A DNA stretch of 64,000 nt from Bacteriovorax sp. MedPE-SWde (GTDB lineage: Bacteria > Bdellovibrionota > Bacteriovoracia > Bacteriovoracales > Bacteriovoracaceae): positions 62,001 through 126,000 of the forward strand of contig MPCU01000003.1 in assembly GCA_001874305.1 (NCBI GenBank), in the 5' to 3' direction. The position numbers and the translations under genes were made by a program. The notes beneath the pieces were generated by a model. That model was not told where the DNA came from and did no database searches. It worked only from the letters and a program-made list of their open reading frames with translations. Positions 8,725-16,688 of the stretch are shown piece by piece; positions within the stretch are counted from its first letter, which is position 1; every line of letters starts with the position of its first letter.

Positions 8725-9136
8725 TGAGAGAATAGCTTTAAGCGTGGCAATATCTTTAAGCTACTTATCTGCAGTTGCTGATCGCTTTGGTCTCTGGGGA
8801 AAAACTGGTGAGTCTGGAGTTGCTTGGGGGAACTATAAGAACTTCCTTGATTATACAAAGCATTTAAATTCTTGGGCACCTGATTCGATAATTCCAATCC
8901 TTGGGGGGGCAGCAACGGGACTTGAAATCATTTTAGCAATATTACTTATTTGTAATTACGAAAGACGCTTTGTTGCTACTATTAGTGGTGTACTTCTATC
9001 TAGTTTTGCTGTGGCGATGGTTTTAGCTGATGGAATTAAGGGACCTTTTGATTATGGGGTCTACACTGCTATTGCTGCATCTTTTCTACTTGCTAAGATT
9101 AAAGATGACGGTCAAATGGAGAAAGCTAGTATATAA
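8717..9136 (+). CDS. DoxX-like four-helix inner-membrane protein
   Basis: A 139-residue hydrophobic protein with about four membrane helices. The patterns RIALSVAISLSYLSAVADRFGLWG, ILGGAATGLEIILAILLI and the LLSSFAVAMVLADGIKGPFDYGVY segment fit DoxX/DUF417-like proteins. The frame is open to 8690, but ATG 8717 overlaps the upstream stop by 8 bp, which suits coupling to the AhpD-like gene. DoxX-family proteins are linked to redox stress, though the molecular job is uncertain. The pair AhpD-like + DoxX-like is common in bacteria. Confidence 0.75.
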   Translation: MRNERIALSVAISLSYLSAVADRFGLWGKTGESGVAWGNYKNFLDYTKHLNSWAPDSIIPILGGAATGLEIILAILLICNYERRFVATISGVLLSSFAVAMVLADGIKGPFDYGVYTAIAASFLLAKIKDDGQMEKASI

Positions 9137-9166
9137 TAGGCCTATATATATGAAGTAGAGGCCAAT

Positions 9167-10633
9167 GTGATATTTGATAAGTTCATTCAGCAAATAATTG
9201 ATGAAAAGAAGAAAAATACTACTCGAAGCATTCTTATGCAATTTGTGGGAATGCTCGTTTTTCTTATTATCTGGAATATTGATCTCGGCCTTGAACTAAA
9301 GGCACATCGTTTCTTAGCGATATTCTCCTATGTAATTTGTCAGTGGCTCTTTTCAAGCGTGCAACTATATATAAGTGGAGTAATAGGTGTTTGTTTAACT
9401 GTTTTAACTGGCGTCGCAACACCTAATGAAGCATTCTCAGCTTTTGGTAATCCTATACTCTTTCTCTTTCTTGGAGGGTTTCTCCTTGCAAGAGGAATGG
9501 AGTCCTTAGGGTTGGATAAGAAGCTTTCGCTCTTCATTCTTTCAAATAAATTAATCAATGGAGACTTTAAAAGAACCTATCTTGCGATGTTGCTTTTAAC
9601 AGCAATATTTTCAATGTGGGTATCAAATACGGCGACTATGGCAATGATGTTGCCCATAAGTTTGGGGATAATTAAGAGTTTTAAAATTAAAAAGAAAGAA
9701 ACTAAGGGAGTTCTACTTCTTGGTATTGCATATGCCGCAACTGTTGGAGGACTTGGTACACCAATAGGTTCTCCTCCAAATATTATTGCGCTTGGAATGT
9801 TAAAGGAGCTGGCCTCAATAGACTTTTCATTTCTTGACTGGACTTCAATTGGGCTACCTCTTGTGGGAATTTTTCTTATCGTTATTTATTACTATTCTAT
9901 TTTGAGAATAAAAGAGCCTATTTCTAATCTTCAAGGAAACTTTATAGAAGAGGAAATGCAAAAGACTGGTGAGCTTGGGCCTAATGAATATCGTGTAATG
10001 CTATTATTTGCTCTAACTGTTATCTTGTGGTTCTTACCAAGTATCTCTGCTCTTATTCTAGGAAAGACTCATGAGCTTTCGATTCTATTTAAAGCAAGAC
10101 TAAACCCTGGCGTTGTTGCAATGGTTACGGGATGCCTTTTATTTATTCTTCCAACATTTTCTAAAGATAAACTTTTAAAAAAGGAAGACCTGGTGAAAAT
10201 AGATTGGGGGTCTTTATTACTATTTGCTTCCGGCCTATCGTTAGGGAGTACGCTATTTGCTACAGGCCTGGCAGAGCTTGCAGGTAATGCTGTTGTAACA
10301 TCTCTAGGGAGTTTGAATTTTAAGCTTCTATTAATAGGAACAGTTGTTGCGACGATAATGGCGACAGAGTTAACTTCAAATACTGCGGCCGCTAATATAC
10401 TGATACCAATTATGATTGCAGCGGCATTAAAGTCTGGATTCTCTCCTCTTTATTCAACTCTTGCTGTAGCAATTAGTTGTAACTTGGCCTTCATGTTACC
10501 AGTTGCAACGCCACCAAATGCTATTGTTTATGGAAGTGGAGAAGTTGAACTATCCCAAATGATGAGATCTGGTTGGATCTTAAACATTGTAGGGATAGTG
10601 GTTATCTCTTTAGGAATACTATTTGTTGCTTAG
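9167..10633 (+). CDS. DASS/SLC13-family sodium-coupled anion symporter
   Basis: A 488-residue inner-membrane carrier of the divalent anion:sodium symporter family. Both Ser-Asn-Thr sodium/substrate motifs are present: SNTATMAMMLP (about residue 160) and TSNTAAANILIP (about residue 405). They come with the paired GGLGTPIGSPPN and PVATPPNAIVYG loops that line the site in VcINDY. Likely substrates are C4-dicarboxylates such as succinate or malate, but sulfate or citrate cannot be excluded. The start is GTG 9167, preceded by AGAGG; an ATG two bases upstream runs straight into TGA. The 3' end overlaps the convergent methyltransferase by 4 bp. Confidence 0.92.
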   Translation: MIFDKFIQQIIDEKKKNTTRSILMQFVGMLVFLIIWNIDLGLELKAHRFLAIFSYVICQWLFSSVQLYISGVIGVCLTVLTGVATPNEAFSAFGNPILFLFLGGFLLARGMESLGLDKKLSLFILSNKLINGDFKRTYLAMLLLTAIFSMWVSNTATMAMMLPISLGIIKSFKIKKKETKGVLLLGIAYAATVGGLGTPIGSPPNIIALGMLKELASIDFSFLDWTSIGLPLVGIFLIVIYYYSILRIKEPISNLQGNFIEEEMQKTGELGPNEYRVMLLFALTVILWFLPSISALILGKTHELSILFKARLNPGVVAMVTGCLLFILPTFSKDKLLKKEDLVKIDWGSLLLFASGLSLGSTLFATGLAELAGNAVVTSLGSLNFKLLLIGTVVATIMATELTSNTAAANILIPIMIAAALKSGFSPLYSTLAVAISCNLAFMLPVATPPNAIVYGSGEVELSQMMRSGWILNIVGIVVISLGILFVA

Positions 10634-11229
10634 TTTAAATTTTTAAATACAGCTAAGAATTGATTATATGATTTATCATTCTTCTCAACGGTGTCAATGA
10701 TTGTAATATTGGACTCTAACTCTAGTTCCTTTGCCCAGTTGCTAAGCTTTGTATTAGAAAAGCCAAAATGTTTAACACCAGCTTTTGCATTATCAGAATG
10801 AAAAGTTCCATCTTCCTCATCAAGATCTACGATAGCGATTTGGCCGTTTGGTCTTAGTAGCTTTCTTAGCTTCGCAAGAACACTTTTTGGATCATCAAGG
10901 TGATGAAAAGTCATAGAGCTCACAATGAGATCAAACTTCTGATCAATGTCTTCATTCTCAAGATCAGTATTTAATGAATTGATATGTGCATGTTCTTTGG
11001 TCTTGTTATCGAAGACTTCTAGCATTCCTGTAGAAGTATCAATCCCTAAGAGAGACTTAGCATGATCAGCAAACTCAAGTCCAAATAGACCAGTTCCACA
11101 TCCAAAATCTAAGATATCGATTTTTTCTGAAATATTTAAGTGCGATTGGGCCTTTCTTGCAAGCTCACCCATAAACTTTATTTTACCTTCACTATCCCAT
11201 GAACTCGCTGCGTGATTGAAATGACTCAT
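10630..11229 (-). CDS. Class I SAM-dependent methyltransferase
   Basis: A 199-residue methyltransferase of the UbiE/Methyltransf_11 type. Motif I is ILDFGCGTGLFGLEFA, the ribose-binding acidic residue is in LLGIDTS, and the post-motif IVSSMTFHHLDDP and VDLDEEDGTFH segments resemble small-molecule methyltransferases. No substrate clue is visible. The 3' end overlaps the symporter gene by 4 bp tail to tail. The start has TAAGGAGATAGGT just upstream of ATG 11229. Confidence 0.88.
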   Translation of the reverse strand: MSHFNHAASSWDSEGKIKFMGELARKAQSHLNISEKIDILDFGCGTGLFGLEFADHAKSLLGIDTSTGMLEVFDNKTKEHAHINSLNTDLENEDIDQKFDLIVSSMTFHHLDDPKSVLAKLRKLLRPNGQIAIVDLDEEDGTFHSDNAKAGVKHFGFSNTKLSNWAKELELESNITIIDTVEKNDKSYNQFLAVFKNLN

Positions 11230-11372
11230 ACCTATCTCCTTATTTTTAAAGAGTTTATAAAATTATGAAGCGTAGGAGAAGAAGAATCAGTAGCTTTTAC
11301 ATAGTAGACCCTAGATTCTGTGACTAAGTCCCTAAAATGTGGCATGGTGCAAAGAAAAAACCATGGATAATT

Positions 11373-12620
11373 ATGTCAGATTTTAAATCTCTAAACCTTC
11401 ACCCTGCAATACTCAAAGAACTGGAAGCTAACTCATATGTGACGCCGACACCAATTCAAGCTAAGGCGATACCACATCTCTTAAATGGAAAGGATCTCTT
11501 AGGAATTGCACAGACTGGGACGGGGAAAACGGCTTCATTCTCTTTGCCGATGATAAATCGTTTTGCAAGTAATCCAATAAAGCTAGAAGCTAATCATACT
11601 CGTGCTGTTGTGATGGCACCCACTCGTGAATTAGCAACACAAATACATCAAAATATAGCTAAGTACACAGCATCTCTAGATATCTCTTCAACCGTGATTA
11701 TTGGTGGTGTTCGTAAAGAAAACCAAATAGAAGAAATGAAAAAGGGAGTTGATATTGTTGTAGGAACTCCTGGGCGCTTAATGGATCTTATGCACGGAGG
11801 AAACCTTCTCTTCAATCAACTAGAAATTTTCGTTCTAGATGAGGCAGATATGATGCTTGATATGGGCTTCTTTGAAGATGTTAAAGTCATCTCAAGTCGC
11901 TTACCAGAGGTCAGACAAAATATTCTCTTCTCTGCCACTATGCCAGCAGAGATAGAAGCACTTGCAAAGGGACTTCTTATTAAGCCTGTTAAGGTTGCCG
12001 TTGCTCCTGAGTCAACGACTGTCGATACTGTTGATCAGAAAATATACTTCGTAGAAGAAAATGATAAATATGACCTTCTCTCGCTACTTCTTAATGATGA
12101 ATCAATTGAGCGTGCCCTTATTTTTTGTAAAGCAAAGTACGGTGTCGCCAACGTTATTAAAGTTCTAGATGAAAAAGAAATAACAAGTGGAGAAATCCAT
12201 AGCAATAGAACTCAGTCTCAAAGAGATCAAGCTATAGCTGACTTCACAGAGGGCAAAATTAGAGTTCTCGTTGCAACAGATATTGCCAGTCGTGGAATTG
12301 ATGTAAAGGGCGTAAGTCACGTTATCAACTTCAATCTACCTGAAGATGCTACTTACTATGTTCACCGCATTGGGAGAACTGGTCGAGCAGGTAAAGAGGG
12401 AACTGCAATCTCTCTTTGTGGTGAAAGAGATCTATCACTTCTTAGAAATATTAAGAAACTTATAAAAGTTGAAATACCATCAATCTTAGACCACCCATTT
12501 CATAAAGAATTCCCGCCAATTAGCGCTAAGAAAAGAAGCCAAGGACCGAGATCTAGAAATCGCAAAAGACCTTCGCAAGCAAAGAGAAGAGCTAAGCAAA
12601 AATTCATCGAAAATTTATAA
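11373..12620 (+). CDS. DEAD-box ATP-dependent RNA helicase (RhlE-like)
   Basis: A 415-residue helicase with all family motifs: Q motif (TPTPIQAKAIP), I (AQTGTGKT), Ia (PTREL), Ib (TPGR), II (DEAD), III (SAT), IV (ALIFCKAK), V (TDIASRGID) and VI (HRIGRTGRAG). The C-terminal 35 residues are strongly basic (KKRSQGPRSRNRKRPSQAKRR in part), as in RhlE/SrmB-type helicases acting in ribosome assembly or RNA decay. The frame extends back to 11337, but ATG 11373 (MSDFKSLNL) matches the usual family start. No strong SD is visible. A bidirectional hairpin terminator follows. Confidence 0.93.
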   Translation: MSDFKSLNLHPAILKELEANSYVTPTPIQAKAIPHLLNGKDLLGIAQTGTGKTASFSLPMINRFASNPIKLEANHTRAVVMAPTRELATQIHQNIAKYTASLDISSTVIIGGVRKENQIEEMKKGVDIVVGTPGRLMDLMHGGNLLFNQLEIFVLDEADMMLDMGFFEDVKVISSRLPEVRQNILFSATMPAEIEALAKGLLIKPVKVAVAPESTTVDTVDQKIYFVEENDKYDLLSLLLNDESIERALIFCKAKYGVANVIKVLDEKEITSGEIHSNRTQSQRDQAIADFTEGKIRVLVATDIASRGIDVKGVSHVINFNLPEDATYYVHRIGRTGRAGKEGTAISLCGERDLSLLRNIKKLIKVEIPSILDHPFHKEFPPISAKKRSQGPRSRNRKRPSQAKRRAKQKFIENL

Positions 12621-12634
12621 TTTGGATTTTGGAC

Positions 12635-12670
12635 AAAAAAAAAGCCTGAAGTGGGTTAGAAATCAGGCTT
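12635..12670 (-). terminator. Rho-independent terminator of tRNA-His (also near the helicase end)
   Basis: AAGCCTGA (12642-12649) pairs with TCAGGCTT (12663-12670). On the minus strand the stem runs into nine T residues (12635-12643), so it terminates the tRNA transcript. On the plus strand the tail (AGATATTTTT) is weaker but could also stop the helicase mRNA. Confidence 0.8.
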
Positions 12671-12705
12671 AGATATTTTTCACTCCGAAGAGATTCAAAT
12701 TAAAA

Positions 12706-12782
12706 TGGGGTGACCGATGGGGCTCGAACCCACGACAACCAGAATCACAATCTGGCGCTCTACCAACTGAACTACGATCACC
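12706..12782 (-). tRNA. tRNA-His (anticodon GTG)
   Basis: The minus strand folds into a full cloverleaf. The 7-bp acceptor stem is GTGATCG/CGGTCAC, the anticodon stem is CCAGA/TCTGG with loop TTGTGAT, and the T loop is GGGTTCGAGCCCC-like. The histidine-specific extra G(-1) (base 12782) faces C73 (base 12709), the identity element of tRNA-His. CCA is encoded (12708-12706). A strong promoter lies 20 bp upstream and a terminator follows, so this is a single-gene transcript. Confidence 0.96.
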
Positions 12783-12802
12783 ATAATTAGTTTTGAGGGT
12801 CT

Positions 12803-12831
12803 TTTATAATAAGAATTTGGCCCCACGTCAA
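12803..12831 (-). promoter_or_regulatory. Sigma-70-type promoter of tRNA-His
   Basis: On the minus strand TTGACG (12831-12826) is separated by exactly 17 bp from TATAAA (12808-12803), followed by the tRNA 5' end about 20 bp downstream. Each box matches the consensus at 5 of 6 bases. Confidence 0.75.
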
Positions 12832-12858
12832 TAATATTGTTAAATTTTCTTAAAAAGC

Positions 12859-12888
12859 TTGCCGTTCTTTGCGTCATTTCCGTACAAT
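12859..12888 (+). promoter_or_regulatory. Putative sigma-70 promoter of the barrel-like exported protein gene
   Basis: TTGCCG (12859-12864) and TACAAT (12883-12888) are separated by 18 bp and lie 40 bp upstream of ATG 12929. Match is 4/6 and 5/6 to consensus. Confidence 0.5.
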
Positions 12889-12928
12889 ATAGGAGATAAC
12901 TAATTGAATAGTCCCATGGAAGGTGAAT

Positions 12929-13534
12929 ATGAAAAGAATTTTAGCTACTATAGCAACATTAGCTTCTGCCGGTGTAATGGCATATGGTGTAGGTCAATCA
13001 ACAAGTCCTATGCAAGAAGGGAAGAAATTAATCTCAACTGAAATGACTGGTATCGCATCTGACAATGGTGGGATGGGAATGCAGGTTAGATATACTCAAA
13101 AACTAAACAGAATTCTTTCATTTGATGGTGGTTTAGGAATTTCTGGTGGTGATAGAGCTCAACGTCTCTTCATTGGTGCAGATTACGAAATCTACCCAGA
13201 CTATTTAAGACAACCAAGATTTTCAATGAAAGCGAATATCGAAAGAGCAGAAGAGTTCGAAGAAACGAAGACTATTGTTTCTATCGCGCCAACTATTTCT
13301 AAAGGATTTAACTTTTGGGGAAAGGAAGCATTTCCATATGTATCAATCCCAGTTGGTCTAAATCTTAATGGTGATAAGAAGTCGTATGAAAGTACTATCA
13401 GTCTTAATACTGGTATTAACGGAAATATTCCTCTTAAAGGTTACCGTCACTTAAAAGGAAATCTTGAAGTACAAGTTGGAGTTCAAAACTCATTTACTGC
13501 TTTCTTAGCTGGTGTTTCTTTCCCAATGAATTAA
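12929..13534 (+). CDS. Exported, beta-barrel-like protein of unknown function
   Basis: A 201-residue protein. ATG 12929 follows GGAAGG; an in-frame GTG at 12923 lacks spacing. An N-terminal signal peptide ends near VMA|YGVGQ. The rest alternates polar and hydrophobic residues in strands (MGMQVRYTQKLNRILSFDGGLGIS; RLFIGADYEIY; VSIPVGLNLNG) with a terminal aromatic-containing strand (FTAFLAGVSFPMN). This pattern suits a small outer-membrane barrel of about eight strands. It has its own promoter and terminator, and its codon use looks like that of a well-expressed gene. The family is not recognised. Confidence 0.72.
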   Translation: MKRILATIATLASAGVMAYGVGQSTSPMQEGKKLISTEMTGIASDNGGMGMQVRYTQKLNRILSFDGGLGISGGDRAQRLFIGADYEIYPDYLRQPRFSMKANIERAEEFEETKTIVSIAPTISKGFNFWGKEAFPYVSIPVGLNLNGDKKSYESTISLNTGINGNIPLKGYRHLKGNLEVQVGVQNSFTAFLAGVSFPMN

Positions 13535-13547
13535 TTTTTTAAATATC

Positions 13548-13571
13548 AAGGGAGCTTAGGCTCCCTTTTTT
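13548..13571 (+). terminator. Rho-independent terminator
   Basis: AAGGGAGC (13548-13555), loop TTAG, GCTCCCTT (13560-13567) and a T-rich tail directly follow the barrel-like protein gene. Confidence 0.88.
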
Positions 13572-13666
13572 ATTTGCACGACGCAATGTATACTTGCGTG
13601 CCCAGGATGGGCTTAAAGCAAGTATGACTAGCTTGTTAGTATAATTTTAATTTTCTTGGATATTAT

Positions 13667-14395
13667 ATGACTCCCAAAATTATCTTTTCCGACTTTGATG
13701 GAACCCTAACTGATCACACTGAATTCTCTCCTAAGTTTCTTGAGATAATAGAGTTTAGTACACAGAGAAATATTCCATTCGTGATCGTAACTGGCCGTAG
13801 TTTATCTTGGGCGCATTTCTTCTTAACTCATTTCTCTAAACTCTCTCATGTAATTTCTGAAGGGGGAGGGGTGATAAGTTATAGAGATGAGAAAGGAATA
13901 ATTGTTGATGAGTTCCAGGTTGAAAGTGAAGAGTTAAATTGGCTTGAGAAGTTTTCAAAAGACTTAGTCGAGCGATTTTCAATCTCACTTTCGGCAGATT
14001 CTCTTGGGAGAGTTAGTGATAGGGCAATTGAGCTTAGCGATCTTAAAGACGTCGAGCTTAAAGAAAAGATATGTAAGAGAATGGAACAAGAGAATATTAA
14101 CTTTTCGACTTCCAATGTTCATCTAAACTTTTGGTGTGGTGAAATCTCTAAATACAATGCCGTAAAGTCCTTCTTATCAAGTCATATGCCAAATATCTCT
14201 GTAGAAGAAAGTGTCTTCTTTGGTGATAGTCTTAATGACCAAACAATGTTTGAAAGTATTGAGCACTCAGTTGGTGTTTCAAATATTGATGAAGTAATCA
14301 CTCAGCTTGTTCATAAGCCTAAAGTAATATTACATGGTGATGAGAATAAGGGACCAAATGGGGTACTGAATTACTTAAAGAAAATCTATAAGTAA
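13667..14395 (+). CDS. HAD-superfamily phosphatase (Cof/HAD-IIB type)
   Basis: A 242-residue hydrolase with nucleophile motif I FSDFDGTLTD (Asp9 nucleophile, Asp11 general acid), motif II VTGRS, a capped middle region, and motif IV FFGDSLNDQTMFE with the magnesium aspartates. The cap placement fits type IIB enzymes such as Cof, sucrose-phosphate phosphatase and mannosyl-phosphoglycerate phosphatase. The substrate is probably a sugar phosphate and cannot be refined. It lies on its own between a terminator and the convergent prkA gene. Confidence 0.87.
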   Translation: MTPKIIFSDFDGTLTDHTEFSPKFLEIIEFSTQRNIPFVIVTGRSLSWAHFFLTHFSKLSHVISEGGGVISYRDEKGIIVDEFQVESEELNWLEKFSKDLVERFSISLSADSLGRVSDRAIELSDLKDVELKEKICKRMEQENINFSTSNVHLNFWCGEISKYNAVKSFLSSHMPNISVEESVFFGDSLNDQTMFESIEHSVGVSNIDEVITQLVHKPKVILHGDENKGPNGVLNYLKKIYK

Positions 14396-14409
14396 CCCAG
14401 TACTGTTTT

Positions 14410-16605
14410 CTAGTATCTTTCTTTTATTAAGTATTTAATTAACTCTAATGCACCACTCTTAGAGTATCCGTGCTTGTTTTCAATATTATTGATAGTTGTC
14501 TCTATTTCTTCCCTGTCTTCTTTATTAAGTGAAACATGGCGTCCTTCTGACTCACCAACAAGCTCCGCTTCATAGAAGACAATATTTTTTGCAATAGATT
14601 GAATCGCTTTCTTTTGTTCATTTCGAAATGATTCTTGAAGTCTATTTACAACATCAGGGAATACCTCTTTATATGTAATCTCTTTACCTGGGTTATCTAA
14701 ATACCAGGCACCAAGTTTAGATATTAAGTATGATCTAAATTTTTCAGGATCTTCTTTTAGAGCAATGTTATTTTCAAATTCCTTAATAAAGAAATCATCA
14801 CTTTCTTCGTACTTTCCTGTGACGATATTCTTAATTTTTTCGCCTTTAATACGAGCATTAATATTAGAGATATATCTTTTAACATATTCTTCATAAGATC
14901 TATCGTCGACTAGACCAAGAGATTCTCTTAGGTCATGATCAAACTCATCAAGCGCATCATTTTTGATTAGCTCTAGAAAGCGTGCCGGATTGTGATAGTC
15001 GCCATGTGAAGACATATTTAAGAAATCAAACTCATTCTTCTTTTGAATCAACTTTCCTAAGTATTTAATTGTATCTATGAAAGTTACATTTTCGTGAAGG
15101 TCGGACAATTTATAGATGATATTTTTGATATCTCTTGGAGAAATACCAAACTTCCCTTCGTAGAGATTATCATTAACAAACTCATCCTTTATTTTAGCAA
15201 TACCGTGTTTAAGAATTTGTTTCTTCTCAACATCAAGTCTTTGTGGCATGTGAGAGTCAGAGCTATAGAGGTAACACTTTTCAAGTGGCGTAAGCCCTGT
15301 AACAATCGCTGTTAGTTTTGAATTGTCATAATGTTTACCCATGCATGATCTCATTCTTGTCATGACTGAGAACTTGCAAAGAGTTTCGAGAGCACCAGGC
15401 TCAAACTTGGCCCTATCATGAAGACCATTGATTTGTTTTTGATATATCTTTTCTTCCTGTTGATAATCAAGAAGATAAGGGACTTTTATAAAATTGAATC
15501 GCCCTTTAAAAGAATTAAAATCGGGGTGTTGCTTAAATGCTGCTAAATGTACTTCATTAGATGTACCAACAAAGAAAATATCTAGCTCTGTAAGAATTCC
15601 GCCAATATTTAAGTTACCTGTTTCCATTGTCATAAGAAGATACTTAAAAGTATCAAGAGGCCTTTTTAATAAATCCGAAAATTCAAGGATTCCTCTATTT
15701 GCAAGAACAGCTTCTCCTTGCATTGAAAATAAGTTTAATGACTGTAGAGATGGAGGAAGAGAGGCCAGTCTCTTATCCATTGTGATTTGCTGTAGTTTAG
15801 CGTCAATATGTAGTTGAGGCTCTATTGTCACTGCACCAGTTGAGTATCTCTTTGATATTGTAAATCTCTCTACTCGAATATGCTTTAAGACTTCTGCGTG
15901 CTTACCCTTATAGTTTTTTAAGAGTGCATCATAGATCATCTTATTTCTTTTTGAGAGGTCACCTCTAAAAAGGTAAGACTTCTCAATTGATTCGAGTTGA
16001 GCTGGTGAGTTTACTAAAGCATCACTAATAACTTTCTTTCTATGTTCTAATGGAATTAGGAGTAGAGGATGATCTTTTAGCTCACTAGTAATAATGGCCG
16101 CGATATCCTTATCATCAAGGTGAGCGAAGCTATTTAAGTCTCTACTTTCTTGAGCTTGATTTAAACCTAGAGTACCTTTTGTAACATTGTTAATTGGAAA
16201 GACCCAACTGAATGAATAAAGGGCACCTTCATCTGTTTCTGAATATTGCTCAGCACCTTTCATTAACTTTTTAACAAGACTACTTTTTGAAGAGCCATTT
16301 GGTCCAACGAGTAGAATGAACTTATTATTAAAACCTTCTTCTTCGAAGTTTCTGAGGTTTTGTAAAATTCTCTTTTCTATTTTACCTTGGCCATATACCG
16401 CCGGAGCATCTGAATCATCTTGAACAAATAACTCATGATCTCCTAATTCATTTTCACCATATGATGAAAGCATATCGTGAAGATATTTGAATGTTGGACG
16501 ACAATGTCTTTCGGGATTACTCATAAAAAGATCATGGTAATCATAGAAAGATAAAATTTCACTATTTGATGCTTTTTGGTCTGTAGCGTTTTCAATCCAT
16601 TCCAT
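14410..16605 (-). CDS. prkA: PrkA/YeaG-type serine protein kinase
   Basis: A 731-residue protein with the PrkA architecture. An AAA+ ATPase domain has Walker A GPNGSSKSS (Lys107) and the conserved arrangement around LLVGPNG...SYSFSWVFPINN. It is followed by LFSMQGEAVLANRGILEFSDLLKRP and the EVHLAAFKQHPDFNSFKGRF segment typical of YeaG. A C-terminal PrkA domain shares weak similarity with kinases. Known members phosphorylate proteins during starvation or sporulation, and recent work treats some as AAA+ proteases or unfoldases. It is longer than typical (about 640-680). No YeaH or SpoVR partner is adjacent. AGAGGAATCT precedes ATG 16605. Confidence 0.9.
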   Translation of the reverse strand: MEWIENATDQKASNSEILSFYDYHDLFMSNPERHCRPTFKYLHDMLSSYGENELGDHELFVQDDSDAPAVYGQGKIEKRILQNLRNFEEEGFNNKFILLVGPNGSSKSSLVKKLMKGAEQYSETDEGALYSFSWVFPINNVTKGTLGLNQAQESRDLNSFAHLDDKDIAAIITSELKDHPLLLIPLEHRKKVISDALVNSPAQLESIEKSYLFRGDLSKRNKMIYDALLKNYKGKHAEVLKHIRVERFTISKRYSTGAVTIEPQLHIDAKLQQITMDKRLASLPPSLQSLNLFSMQGEAVLANRGILEFSDLLKRPLDTFKYLLMTMETGNLNIGGILTELDIFFVGTSNEVHLAAFKQHPDFNSFKGRFNFIKVPYLLDYQQEEKIYQKQINGLHDRAKFEPGALETLCKFSVMTRMRSCMGKHYDNSKLTAIVTGLTPLEKCYLYSSDSHMPQRLDVEKKQILKHGIAKIKDEFVNDNLYEGKFGISPRDIKNIIYKLSDLHENVTFIDTIKYLGKLIQKKNEFDFLNMSSHGDYHNPARFLELIKNDALDEFDHDLRESLGLVDDRSYEEYVKRYISNINARIKGEKIKNIVTGKYEESDDFFIKEFENNIALKEDPEKFRSYLISKLGAWYLDNPGKEITYKEVFPDVVNRLQESFRNEQKKAIQSIAKNIVFYEAELVGESEGRHVSLNKEDREEIETTINNIENKHGYSKSGALELIKYLIKERY

Positions 16606-16628
16606 AGATTCCTCTTCTTTTTACTCGC

Positions 16629-16642
16629 ATACAGAACTGTAT
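16629..16642. promoter_or_regulatory. Palindromic operator-like site between prkA and the SUMF1-like gene
   Basis: ATACAG (16629-16634), AA, CTGTAT (16637-16642) is a perfect 14-bp dyad 24 bp upstream of prkA and 47 bp upstream of the divergent gene. It is the right size for a dimeric regulator. No factor can be named. Confidence 0.35.
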
Positions 16643-16688
16643 ACATATATAATTTTACCTTGATTAGGCCCTCGTTTTAAGAAGGAAA

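Noticed and set aside
12695-12877. Minus-strand open frame across the tRNA-His region
   Set aside because: It covers the tRNA and its promoter; the tRNA cloverleaf is unambiguous, so the frame is chance.
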